The translations under genes and the position numbers were made by a program. Below the pieces are notes generated by a model, which was not told the origin of the DNA, did not search any database, and was given only the letters and a program-made list of their open reading frames with translations. Shown piece after piece: positions 1 to 8,979 of a stretch of DNA of 64,000 bases. Within the stretch, counting starts at the first letter, position 1; every line of letters begins with the position of its first letter. Source of the stretch: Sphingomonas caeni (GTDB taxonomy: Bacteria > Pseudomonadota > Alphaproteobacteria > Sphingomonadales > Sphingomonadaceae); assembly GCF_026013415.1 (NCBI RefSeq), contig NZ_JAPDOK010000004.1, positions 248,001 through 312,000 on the forward strand, given 5' to 3'.

Positions 1-1542
1 GCCACCCTCGGCCATGTCGAGCCGGGCCTTGCGATAGAGATCGACCAGCAGTGCATCGAGCTTCTCGGGCGGCGCCAGCGACAATATTTCGCCTCGATCG
101 AGCGCGTCGCGAGCATAGGCCTCGTCGAGGACCTCGCCGGTGCGCTGGAGATGCAGTGCAACATCACGACCCGCACCGCCCTCCATTTGCGGCGCCGCCA
201 CGATCCGGAAACTTGCGCCATCTGCCAAGCGATCCTCGAGACCCGCCGGGTCGGGGCAGAGCAGGCGGATCGCGGTCGCGCCCGGTTTCACGTTGAGTAA
301 CCGGTTGCGCGTGGTGAGGTCGAGCAACTTGCGCTGCCACCGTTCCAACCGCCCTTCGGCGGTCGTCGGCGCCGCTTCGGGTTCTGCCAGGTCAAAATCT
401 GGAAGCGCGGGTGCCGCCTCCAGTGCATCGCCTGCATTGTCGCTTTCGTCTAAATCCACGAGCGAGGTTGCTGCCCCGCCCGCATCCGCCATCGCCAGCG
501 GACGGAGCCGTTGCATTCGCGCCCGTCGCAGGTCAAGCGCGAAGACGAAATCCGCCTCCTGCTCCTCATCGATCTGCCGGTTGGCCTGGGCGATTCCTCG
601 CGAGAAGGCGGCGGGATGCGCGCCAGTGGCGAGCGTCGTCTCAAATAGCACCAGTTCCTGAAGCGCCACGCGCTTGCGCAGGCTCGCCGCGTCTTCAACG
701 AGCAGCGTCGCGAATTCCTGCGGTTGCAGCCACGCACCGGCAAACGCATGCCCCTTGGTCAGTACGACCACCGGATAGAGCCCGGCCTGTTCAAGCACCG
801 CCGCGAACAGCAAGGCCGTGTCGAGGCAGGTCGCCAAGCCCCCCTCCAGCACCTGTGACGGGGTGCGGACCTTCTGACCCTGTAACTCGAAGCTGGCAGG
901 CGGCTCGGCATAGGTCAGCCGCAGCCCCGAAACCGCCGACCAGACCGCCGAGGCCAGCTCATGGACGCGCGTGCGGCTCTTGGATTGATAGCCCTCGATT
1001 CCGTCGGGGCGACCGCTTCGGCGCAGCACTTCGCTCGCGGCTTTGACCAGTCGGCTGATGGCGGAATCATTCGGCAACACAAATGCGGCGAGCAATTCGG
1101 GCATCGCCGCGGCTCCGCCCCATTCGTTGCGTGCCAGCAGCTCGACAGGGAAGTCGCGCTGCGGGCTGGCACCGGCGTCCTCACCCTCGACATGCGCGCG
1201 TAGCGTTACCGTTGCCAGCACCGCTTCGCTTAGTTGCAGCAAGAGCCCTGCGTTGAGCTTCAGGTCGCGCTTGGTGATGTGCGCTTCGCCGCCGGCGGCG
1301 ATGCGATCGACCCGCCATTGCATCGACTCGAACACCTGCGGGTCGGCGGAGATTTCGACGACGATATTCTCGGCCGGAGCCTGGCCGAGATTGAGGATTT
1401 TGAGGTCGCGCAGCACCGGCACCGCATTCTGATGCGACGCGAAGCTGAGCTTGGGCACGATCACCGCGTCAATTGCGAGCAGGCACGCGCCACTCACTGG
1501 CGCCGGATCATTATCGCCCAAGATGGACTCAACAGCCGCCAT
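1..1542 (-). CDS. DUF4011-family helicase with transglutaminase-like domain (N-terminal part)
   Basis: The minus strand is open for 514 codons from ATG at 1542 to the window edge, so only the N-terminus is present. A second in-frame ATG lies at 1548; a G-rich ribosome site fits 1542 better. Residues about 235-270 resemble a transglutaminase core, with Cys239 in GGLATCLD and His265 in TKGHAF. Residues 401-420 carry the DUF4011 signature WQRKLLDLTTRNRLLN (Trp402). In known relatives this leads into a superfamily 1 helicase and often a C-terminal nuclease-like or DUF3320 domain, which would lie off the left edge. Such proteins are frequent in mobile and defence regions. The gene is divergent from the SbcD-like gene at 1608, with about 65 bases between them. 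Family assignment is confident; biological role is inference. Confidence 0.85.
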   Translation of the reverse strand, partial: MAAVESILGDNDPAPVSGACLLAIDAVIVPKLSFASHQNAVPVLRDLKILNLGQAPAENIVVEISADPQVFESMQWRVDRIAAGGEAHITKRDLKLNAGLLLQLSEAVLATVTLRAHVEGEDAGASPQRDFPVELLARNEWGGAAAMPELLAAFVLPNDSAISRLVKAASEVLRRSGRPDGIEGYQSKSRTRVHELASAVWSAVSGLRLTYAEPPASFELQGQKVRTPSQVLEGGLATCLDTALLFAAVLEQAGLYPVVVLTKGHAFAGAWLQPQEFATLLVEDAASLRKRVALQELVLFETTLATGAHPAAFSRGIAQANRQIDEEQEADFVFALDLRRARMQRLRPLAMADAGGAATSLVDLDESDNAGDALEAAPALPDFDLAEPEAAPTTAEGRLERWQRKLLDLTTRNRLLNVKPGATAIRLLCPDPAGLEDRLADGASFRIVAAPQMEGGAGRDVALHLQRTGEVLDEAYARDALDRGEILSLAPPEKLDALLVDLYRKARLDMAEGG

Positions 1543-1607
1543 GTTCATGATCCCCCGAACCAAAAGTCGCTTCACTGGCAGCATAATCTGGGCAAAGATG
1601 AAATCCC

Positions 1608-2867
1608 ATGGCTACTTTCCGTTTCCTTCACGCTGCCGATATCCACCTCGACAGTCCATTGCATGGGCTTGCGCGGTATGAGGGCGTGCCGGCTGATGAT
1701 GTGCGAAGGGCTACCCGTGCGGCCTTCGACAATTTGATCCGTTTCGCATGCGATCAGGCCGTCGACTTTGTCGTGATCGCCGGCGACCTGTTCGATGGCG
1801 ACTGGAAGGATATGGGCACCGGCCTCTATTTCGCGCGTGCCATGGGCAAACTCGCCGCCGCCGACATCCCCGTCTACCTCCTCGCGGGCAATCACGACGC
1901 GGCCTCGGTGCTGACCAGGCAATTGCCCTGGCCTCCGAACGTCCACCAGTTCGGCAGCCGCCGCGCCGAAACGCATTTGATCGAGGCCCTCGGCGTCGCG
2001 ATCCATGGCCAGAGTTTCGCCAACGCCGTGGTGACCGAAAATCTTGCCGCGACCTATCCCGAAGCGGTGCCGCATCATTTCAATATCGGCCTGCTCCACA
2101 CCGCCCTTGTCGGCCACGCAAACCATTATCCGTACGCGCCTTGCAGCATCGATGATCTGCTGGCCAAGCGCTACGACTATTGGGCGCTGGGGCATGTCCA
2201 TGACCATGCCGTCCATTCCGAGCAGCCGCACATCGTTTTCCCGGGCAATCTGCAGGGCCGCCATATCCGCGAGACGGGCCCCAAGGGCGCCGTGCTCGTC
2301 GATGTGGAGGACGGTGCCGTGACGGCGCTGAACCATGTCCCGCTCGACGTGATGCGCTGGTCCCGTGTCGAGGTCGATTGCGGCGGCGCAACCTCGCTCG
2401 ATGAAGTAAATGCCGCGATCCGTACCACGCTCGGGCGGCATCACGCTGAGCTGGCCGACGGCAGGCCGATGATCGCGCGAGTGGTGCTTACCGGCCAGAC
2501 GGTGCTCGCCGGTATATTGCACGATAGCCAGGCGAGCCGCCGCGACGAGGCCCGGGCGCTCGCTGCCGCGATAAGTCCGGAGCTTTGGATCGAGAAGGTC
2601 CAGCTCGAGGTGACCGCCCTCGACAATCGAACTAGCCTGACCGGCGCACCGGAAGACTTTCTGGCGCTCTTCGCCGAAGCCGCGACCGCGCCCGATCTTG
2701 CCCAGCTGCTCAAAGAGGAATTCGACGCGTTCCTCATCGCTGCCGCCAAGGCCGGCGAACCCGGCGATCGGGATCTTGCCCGAGTGGTGGCGCAGGGCGA
2801 CTGGCCTGCGTTGCTCGCGACTGCGGGTGCCGCGCTCGGCGCGCGCCTCTCGGGAGCCACGGACTGA
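1608..2867 (+). CDS. SbcD/YhaO-like metallophosphoesterase (DNA repair exonuclease subunit)
   Basis: This 419-residue protein has the calcineurin-like phosphoesterase motifs in order: ADIH (residues 10-13), AGD (58-60), GNHD (94-97) and GHVH near residue 200. These bind two metal ions in Mre11/SbcD nucleases. The C-terminal half is the variable capping region. The stop codon overlaps the ATG of the following SbcC-like ATPase (TGATG at 2865..2869), so the two are translationally coupled and probably form one complex that processes DNA ends or hairpins. The architecture resembles the YhaO/YhaN pair more than housekeeping SbcD/SbcC. Its place in an accessory region beside a DUF4011 helicase suggests a defence or repair role, which is inference. 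Confidence 0.88.
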   Translation: MATFRFLHAADIHLDSPLHGLARYEGVPADDVRRATRAAFDNLIRFACDQAVDFVVIAGDLFDGDWKDMGTGLYFARAMGKLAAADIPVYLLAGNHDAASVLTRQLPWPPNVHQFGSRRAETHLIEALGVAIHGQSFANAVVTENLAATYPEAVPHHFNIGLLHTALVGHANHYPYAPCSIDDLLAKRYDYWALGHVHDHAVHSEQPHIVFPGNLQGRHIRETGPKGAVLVDVEDGAVTALNHVPLDVMRWSRVEVDCGGATSLDEVNAAIRTTLGRHHAELADGRPMIARVVLTGQTVLAGILHDSQASRRDEARALAAAISPELWIEKVQLEVTALDNRTSLTGAPEDFLALFAEAATAPDLAQLLKEEFDAFLIAAAKAGEPGDRDLARVVAQGDWPALLATAGAALGARLSGATD

Positions 2868-5800
2868 TGCGCTTCGCCGAACTTAGCCTGGAGCGCTATG
2901 GCCGTTTCGAGGATTCGCGCCTGTCGCTGCGCGCGGGACCGCCCGATTTTCACATCATCTACGGCCCGAACGAAGCCGGCAAATCCACGACGCTCGCGGC
3001 GGTGTCCGATCTTCTCTTCGGCATCCATGCGCGGAGCCCGTATAATTTCCGCTTCGAATATCCGCTGATGCGGATCGGCGCCGTTATCGAGGAGGGAGGG
3101 CAGCGGCTCGCCTTCCGACGGCGCAAAACGCGCGAGCTAAGCCTGATCGATGCGCAGGATCAGCCGATCGACGAAGGCCTGCTGAGCGCGATGCTCCACG
3201 GCCTCAACCGCGATACCTTCGCTTCGGGCTTCAGCCTCGATCAGGCCGGCCTGCGCCGCGGCGGAGAGGCGATGGTCAAGGCGAACGACGATCTCGGCCA
3301 GGCATTGTTCGCCGCGGGCTCGGGCCTGACCGGGATCGCTAGGGTCCAGGCCGCGATCGATGAGGAGGCCGATGCGATCTGGGGCAGGCGCGCCGCGGCG
3401 CGGCGAAGCTTCACGATCGCCGAACGCCAGTTCGATGAGAGCATGAAGACGCAGCGCGATACGCAACTTCGACCCAAGGAATGGGCGGACGCACGCGCCA
3501 ACGTGGCCCGGCGAGAGGATGAGCTGGGCGTCCTGACTCAGCGCCAGGCCACGCTCACCGCCGAGCGCCGTATCGTGGAACGGCTGCGCCGGATCAGCGC
3601 GGCAATGCGGCAGCGCGCATCGCTGCTGGCTGCGCTCGCCGAACGGGGCGAGGTGATCGAGTTCCTGCAACGCGAGGAAGCGCAGGCCGAAGCCGCGCTC
3701 ACGGCCCTCGCCACGGCGACCTCGGAACGCGCCACCGCCGAAAGGCTTCACAAGGAGGCAGCCGAGCGGCTCGCGGCGCTCAGCGCGGACGCGATCACCG
3801 AGCTCTCGGAGCAGATCGAGGCATTGATCGAGCGTCGCGGGGAGATGACCAAAGCGACCATCGACCGCACTCGGCTAGAGATCGAACTGCAAGGCAAGGA
3901 GGAACGCGCCGCCATACTTCGCGTCGAGCTTGGCGCCGGCGAGAACATCCCGTCCCGGCTGGTGGTGACCAGCTTGCGCGGGATCGCGTCGCGCCACGCC
4001 GAAGCGACGACAGGTCTTCGCACGCGCGAGCAGGCGCTGGCCGACGTCACCGCTCGCGCGACCCCCTTGCGGGAGGAGCTGGCAGACGCGGTCCTTGCCG
4101 AGGGGCTCGACGCGTTGCGCGCGGCGATCGCCGTGGCGCGGAGCCTGGGCGACGATTTCGACGAGCGCTGTGCCGCCGGCGACACCGCGGCCGATCGCGC
4201 CGAAGCCGAAGCGGCGACCGCGATGGCTCAGCTCGCACCCTGGGCCGGTGATGCCGACGCGTTGGCGCGGCTCTATCAGATCGATGAGCCGGAGATCCAG
4301 GTGGCGCACGAGGCCCGGTTACGGCTCGCCAATTCCCTGGAAAAGGAGATCACAGAACAGGGACGGCTGGACGAGGAGCTCGCGAGATCGGAAGCCGAGC
4401 GTGCCCGCCTCGCCGCAACCGGCGAAGCCGTGTCGGCCGAGGAGGTCACCGAGGCCCGGACGGTGCGGGGCGCGCTTTGGCAGGATATCGACGCCCATCT
4501 GCGGGATCGGGAGCGCCTGCCCGATCCGGCATCGGCCGCCGGACACTTTGAAGCGGCCCTTGCCGCCGCCGACCAGGTGGCGGACCGTCGCTATGGCACT
4601 GCTCAGGCCTCCGCCCGGCTCGCAGCGCTCGACGAGCACGTCGCGGCGCTCGCGCTGCAACGCGATCAGGCCGCCAAGCGAGCAGGGGATATGCGCGCCG
4701 CCCTCGAAACACTGCACGAGGAATGGCGCGCCCGCCTCGAGGCCATAGCCTTGCCGGCGCTCGATCCGATGCAGCTGCGCGGCTGGTTCGCTTATCGCAA
4801 GACTGCGCTGGATCTGCACGCCGCCGCAACGGACGCGCGGCTGCTGGCGGCTCGCAACCGGGAACGTCGCGCCGACGCGATGGCGGCACTGGCGACGGCT
4901 GTCGGTATTGCCTCCGCCAACGTGGATGGTCTCGCCGCGGCGCTCGCTGTCGCCGAAGTCGAGCGAGCGAAGGGCGAAACTCTCGAACGGGCGTTCACTG
5001 AGAAGCGCACCCGGCTTGCGGGCTATGACGAAGAGATCGCGCGCCTCGAACGCCAGTTCGTGCAGGACCGACGCGCGGTCGAAGGTGCGCGGTCCGAATG
5101 GGACGTACAACAGACCGCACTCGACCTGGTACTTGCCATCGACGATATCGAAGGGCGGCTGGCGCTGATCGACGAATTGCGCGCCGACCTCGATGCGATA
5201 CGCGCCCACACCCAGCGCATAGCGGGTATCGTCGCCGATCAGGAGCGATTCGATGCGGACCTGATCGCGCTTGCGGGCCAGGCCGGGATTACGCCCGAAG
5301 CCGACCCATCGCGGACGCTCGACAAGCTCCGCACGCGCCTTGATGCAGCGCGCTCCGTCGCGCAGACCATGGCCGATCTCGCCGTCGAGCTGGATCGGCG
5401 CGGGGCCGATGTCGATACCGCCAATCACGCATGCGACACCGCGACCGCCACGCTCGCGCCGTTTCTGGAGCGCGTCGGACTGGATGCGGCCGCTGGTCTC
5501 TCCGCATTGCTCGATAATTCCCGCGAAAGGCGCGATATGCGCGCAGGAATCGAGGGCGCCGAACGCGAGATTGTCGCCGAGGGCGACGCCTACGCCCTGG
5601 CCGATCTGGTCACGGCCTGGGAAGCCTGTGATCCGGACGAGAACGCGAATCGTGCCCAGGCGATCGATCAGGAGCTCGCTACGCTTACCGACCAGATTAC
5701 CACCGCTGCCAACAGCCTGGGAGAGGCGCGCCGCATTTTCGCCGAGCTCGACGATCGCCCGCAGGGAGCGGCTGACGCGCTTGCCGATGCCGAGGCCGCG

Positions 5801-6310
5801 CGCGCGGAGATGGCCGCCCAGGTCGAAATCTACATTCTGAAGCGCGCGCAATCGCTGATGCTGCGCTGGACGATGGACCGCTACCGCGAACGCCGGCAGG
5901 ATCCCCTGCTTGCCCGCGCCAGCGCGCTGTTCAGCACCCTGACGCTGGGGCGCTTTGTCGAGCTCAAGGTTGATTACGAAACGGCGACGCCCCGGCTACT
6001 CGGTCTGCGCGCGGATCGTGAAGCGCTGGTGCCGATCGACGGGATGAGCGAAGGTACCACCGATCAACTTTTCCTCGCGCTTCGGCTCGCGGCTGTGGAG
6101 CAATCGATTGCGTCGGGGGTCCGTATGCCGTTCCTGGCCGACGATCTATTCGTCAATTTCGACGACGAACGCGCCGAAGCGGGCCTGCGGGTGTTGACCG
6201 AACTCGCCAACTCCACCCAGGTCCTATTCTTCACTCATCACATGCACTTGCAGGAAATCGGGCGTCGTGTGCTCACTGACGGTCTCTTGTCGGAATGCGT
6301 GTTGTTGTGA
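2867..6310 (+). CDS. SbcC/YhaN-like SMC-type ATPase
   Basis: This 1147-residue protein begins with an SMC/Rad50-type ATPase half, with Walker A GPNEAGKST at residues 33-41. Long charged, Ala/Glu/Arg-rich coiled-coil segments fill the centre. The C-terminal half has an ABC-type signature (GMSEGTTDQLFLALRL) and the Walker B region FLADDLFVNFDDERA, followed by a histidine-rich switch-like segment (FFTHHMHL). It is expected to partner the SbcD-like phosphoesterase encoded one base upstream. No zinc-hook CxxC is obvious in the coiled coil, unlike typical Rad50/SbcC, which fits the YhaN branch. The coding strand ends at 6310 and faces the convergent gene at 6521..8098. Confidence 0.87.
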   Translation: MRFAELSLERYGRFEDSRLSLRAGPPDFHIIYGPNEAGKSTTLAAVSDLLFGIHARSPYNFRFEYPLMRIGAVIEEGGQRLAFRRRKTRELSLIDAQDQPIDEGLLSAMLHGLNRDTFASGFSLDQAGLRRGGEAMVKANDDLGQALFAAGSGLTGIARVQAAIDEEADAIWGRRAAARRSFTIAERQFDESMKTQRDTQLRPKEWADARANVARREDELGVLTQRQATLTAERRIVERLRRISAAMRQRASLLAALAERGEVIEFLQREEAQAEAALTALATATSERATAERLHKEAAERLAALSADAITELSEQIEALIERRGEMTKATIDRTRLEIELQGKEERAAILRVELGAGENIPSRLVVTSLRGIASRHAEATTGLRTREQALADVTARATPLREELADAVLAEGLDALRAAIAVARSLGDDFDERCAAGDTAADRAEAEAATAMAQLAPWAGDADALARLYQIDEPEIQVAHEARLRLANSLEKEITEQGRLDEELARSEAERARLAATGEAVSAEEVTEARTVRGALWQDIDAHLRDRERLPDPASAAGHFEAALAAADQVADRRYGTAQASARLAALDEHVAALALQRDQAAKRAGDMRAALETLHEEWRARLEAIALPALDPMQLRGWFAYRKTALDLHAAATDARLLAARNRERRADAMAALATAVGIASANVDGLAAALAVAEVERAKGETLERAFTEKRTRLAGYDEEIARLERQFVQDRRAVEGARSEWDVQQTALDLVLAIDDIEGRLALIDELRADLDAIRAHTQRIAGIVADQERFDADLIALAGQAGITPEADPSRTLDKLRTRLDAARSVAQTMADLAVELDRRGADVDTANHACDTATATLAPFLERVGLDAAAGLSALLDNSRERRDMRAGIEGAEREIVAEGDAYALADLVTAWEACDPDENANRAQAIDQELATLTDQITTAANSLGEARRIFAELDDRPQGAADALADAEAARAEMAAQVEIYILKRAQSLMLRWTMDRYRERRQDPLLARASALFSTLTLGRFVELKVDYETATPRLLGLRADREALVPIDGMSEGTTDQLFLALRLAAVEQSIASGVRMPFLADDLFVNFDDERAEAGLRVLTELANSTQVLFFTHHMHLQEIGRRVLTDGLLSECVLL

Positions 6311-6520
6311 GCCGCGTGGTATTTGCGATCGAACTTAAAACCGGACGGTCAGTAATCGGCCAAAAAAAGCGGCCATTGACGCGTCAAACATAACCTCCGT
6401 TATCGTCCCGGCCGCCGAACGGCAGCTTGGCGCCCTATTTCCGGCCATTCCGCGATCTGCTGAACATTCCCAAAATCATCCAGTGCATGCGGATTATTCG
6501 CTAACGCGGCGCGGAAGTCG

Positions 6521-8098
6521 CTAAAGCAAATTCCCTTGCTCCAGCAGCTTTGACTCTGGCTTTTTCGATTCCTCGCGTAATTGCCGCGCTACCCGTGAGA
6601 GCGGGTGCTGGAAATAATGCTCGCGCAATATCTTTCGCAACGCCGGCTGCTTCGCTTTGTCGGCGTATTCTTTAACAGCCTCGCCGTCCCGCCAGCCCAT
6701 GGAGAAAACCCCGAAATCCAACGTCTGCCCGCTAAGCCAGGCCACTGCATCATCATTGAAAGGGCCATTCGACCATATTTCGAACCGGAAATGCTTATCG
6801 GTGTAAGCCCCGTCACTCGACAGAATTTTGTAAATGAGCGGCACGCGGTCGCCATGCCATTTCTGTACCTCCTCTAAGCTGACGCGCGCGCCAGGAATCT
6901 TGGCCTTACATTCGACCACCAGCACACCGTGTTCCTGTCCTCGGTCGAGCTGAACATCGATTTCGGCTTTGCGGCCCGTTTCAGCATCGAAGCGCTTTTC
7001 CCCGATCTTCAGATAGCCGTCGTCGACATCCTTCACGAGGCTGCCGATCACCACCTCGAATAGCGCGCCGCGCACGTTACCCGCCGAACCCTCGATCTTG
7101 GTCAGGGCGTTGATCACGGTTTCAATCTTGGACGGATCAACGGCCGCGCGCGCACCTAAATCGCACAGTAGAGCGATCAGCTCCCGCAAGGCGCGGGCGA
7201 CATCGGACCCGAACATATTCTCTGTCGTGAGGGCGAGAATTCCCTTTTGCTTGGCGAGCGAGAACGCATCCTCCGCAAATACCTGCCCGACGAGGGCGGG
7301 CATGATCGGAGCGACGTTCATCGGGGCGGAAGCCATGTCGTGCTTCCGCACGAAGGCTTCGACGTAATCTTTGGTGATCACATCGACCAAATTAATGTCG
7401 CACACGAAGAAGCCTGGCTTGGCTTTACCGCCGATTACCCGCATTAACGGGCGAACGTAGGACGGGGCAGCCATGTCCCAGGCAATGCCCGATACCAACG
7501 GCAGTTCGTCGTCGCCACGCATCGCGAATTTGTTGAAACTGCCCAGCCCAAAGCGCCGAGCCCATTCTTTGACGGCTTGAAGAGTAACGAATTCGGCCAA
7601 CATCACGGCGTTGAATTCGGCTTCTGTTTTAGTGTGGTAGCCATAGGGGACTATCGCAACCAGCGGAGGTTTGCCTTCGTCGTTCGGGGCCACCTTGAGA
7701 AACTGTATGCTCGTCAGGCGTTCGAGAATCCGTTCCGGCGACATCTGGCCTTTCCGTGCTTGCGGCGCGCCGCTCACAATCGGGAAATTTTCTTTGAGGC
7801 AAAGACCGCCCCGCGCCTTCATCCCGATAATCGCGGTCCAGTATGATTTCCCCGCGGAATAAAATGCGCGTTCGAGCGCTTCCCAAAATTTGGGGCCACC
7901 GAATTGCGAGTCTAGATAGATGAAGCGCGCATTCTTAGCGAAGCGCAGCCCGGCCAGTCGCGTATATTCCGATTGGGCGCGGGCAATCTTTTTCCGCGCT
8001 GCAGGCTCTGCCATTCCCGCCGCGACGAACTCCCGAATGAGATCGGAAGTGAGGCAGGGGCCGACCCGTTTCAGTGCCTGTGCAACAGTTTCCGGCAT
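6521..8098 (-). CDS. PD-(D/E)XK nuclease-like protein, possible restriction endonuclease
   Basis: This 525-residue protein starts at ATG 8098 behind a strong ribosome site (AGGAGGAGG, 8103..8111). The N-terminal 60 residues look like a winged-helix segment. The C-terminal third carries a PD-(D/E)XK-type core: a helix with Glu in GALFEVVIG, then Asp381 in AEIDV, then Glu396 and Lys398 in VVECKAK. That pattern is typical of restriction-like or Holliday-junction-type nucleases. The middle is not recognised. By eye its base composition is less GC-rich than its neighbours, and a clearly AT-rich leader precedes it, suggesting separate acquisition. No methyltransferase is adjacent, so it is either a stand-alone defence effector or a modification-dependent enzyme. 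Function is inferred from the motif only. Confidence 0.7.
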   Translation of the reverse strand: MPETVAQALKRVGPCLTSDLIREFVAAGMAEPAARKKIARAQSEYTRLAGLRFAKNARFIYLDSQFGGPKFWEALERAFYSAGKSYWTAIIGMKARGGLCLKENFPIVSGAPQARKGQMSPERILERLTSIQFLKVAPNDEGKPPLVAIVPYGYHTKTEAEFNAVMLAEFVTLQAVKEWARRFGLGSFNKFAMRGDDELPLVSGIAWDMAAPSYVRPLMRVIGGKAKPGFFVCDINLVDVITKDYVEAFVRKHDMASAPMNVAPIMPALVGQVFAEDAFSLAKQKGILALTTENMFGSDVARALRELIALLCDLGARAAVDPSKIETVINALTKIEGSAGNVRGALFEVVIGSLVKDVDDGYLKIGEKRFDAETGRKAEIDVQLDRGQEHGVLVVECKAKIPGARVSLEEVQKWHGDRVPLIYKILSSDGAYTDKHFRFEIWSNGPFNDDAVAWLSGQTLDFGVFSMGWRDGEAVKEYADKAKQPALRKILREHYFQHPLSRVARQLREESKKPESKLLEQGNLL

Positions 8099-8442
8099 GG
8101 GCGCCTCCTCCTGTCACACTACTCTATTTATAAAGCCTTCTCTATCTCGCCCTCTCGTTTTTGAGCGTTAAGAAAATTAGAAAATGTTTCGTTTATAATC
8201 AAATACTTACGTGCTATCGCAATTAGGTGATTTAGAGCTTGGTGTCCCACCATAGTGACGGAAATTGTCCAGTCTGAGCCCTGAGACAGACCAGTCCGGT
8301 ACAAGCAGCTCGCGCGTTTCAGTGAACGGCACTCCATTCTTCCCAAGCACCGAATAGAGCTTTGATGGCGCTCCATCAGGGCGACCCTCTAGATCCGCGC
8401 ACCTTCGTGGAGCGGCACCTCAGCTGGAATGGTCGCGCTGGC
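8099..8442. other. AT-rich gene-free stretch, leader of the nuclease-like gene
   Basis: No convincing gene is present in these 344 bases. The left part is AT-rich for this genome and probably contains the minus-strand promoter of the gene starting at 8098, followed by its strong ribosome site. The right part lies downstream of the 177-residue gene ending at 8443. An 82-codon minus-strand frame (8128..8376) has no recognisable features and is not called. Confidence 0.5.
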
Positions 8443-8976
8443 TCAGGTTGGCTCCTGCAAAATCCCATCAACCGTATCGCGCAGGTCCCGCTCGGCATTG
8501 ATGCTGGCGATGTAACGCTGCCCGAGCTTGAATATACGAGCGTCGGCGCGGTCGAGCGCTTTTCCGCCTACTTCGCGGAGCACCGCGTCCAGAATATCGA
8601 AGCGCCGCGTGACGGCGAGCAGCGCGAGAAAGCGCGATGCGGAGATGTGGTGTTCACGTCGCGCTTCGCTCGAATAGGAGTCGAGCATCATCACCGTTAT
8701 ACGCTCGCCGAGGATTACGGACAGCCGGTTGGCGATCTCGACCCGATTGCCCTTGTCCTCTGCCAGGCAGCGGCTAACCGCCGACGAGACCAGTTTGTCG
8801 AAATCGCGCAGCTCGCCTTCGGCATGCTCCAGCGAGCGAATATCCCACACCTCCGCCATGCGTTCATCCGAAAGAAGGGGCTTGCGTTTTCGCACGGGAA
8901 ACCTCGCGATTTTGAGACGGGCGGCTGGGCGCGCCATTTCCGATGTCGAACCACGCGCGCGCAAGAGGCTTGTCAT
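8443..8976 (-). CDS. Mu-like phage accessory-type protein
   Basis: This 177-residue protein starts 3 bases after the stop of the CoiA-like gene, so it is probably in the same operon. The segment around NRVEIANRLSVILGERIT and the following MLDSYSSEAR, RFLALLAVT and FDILDAVL blocks resemble a small uncharacterised protein that recurs in the early region of Mu-like transposable phages, where it looks like a DNA-binding accessory factor. No Mu transposase or other phage gene is visible nearby, so it may be a captured relic or a recruited regulator. An internal ATG at 8937 is an alternative start. The resemblance is from memory of the family and is moderate. Confidence 0.6.
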   Translation of the reverse strand: MTSLLRARGSTSEMARPAARLKIARFPVRKRKPLLSDERMAEVWDIRSLEHAEGELRDFDKLVSSAVSRCLAEDKGNRVEIANRLSVILGERITVMMLDSYSSEARREHHISASRFLALLAVTRRFDILDAVLREVGGKALDRADARIFKLGQRYIASINAERDLRDTVDGILQEPT

Positions 8977-8979
8977 GGC

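Noticed and set aside
6340..6400. GGCC...GGCC hairpin with A-run between convergent genes
   Set aside because: The stem is only 4 bases and no T-run follows; too weak to call a terminator.
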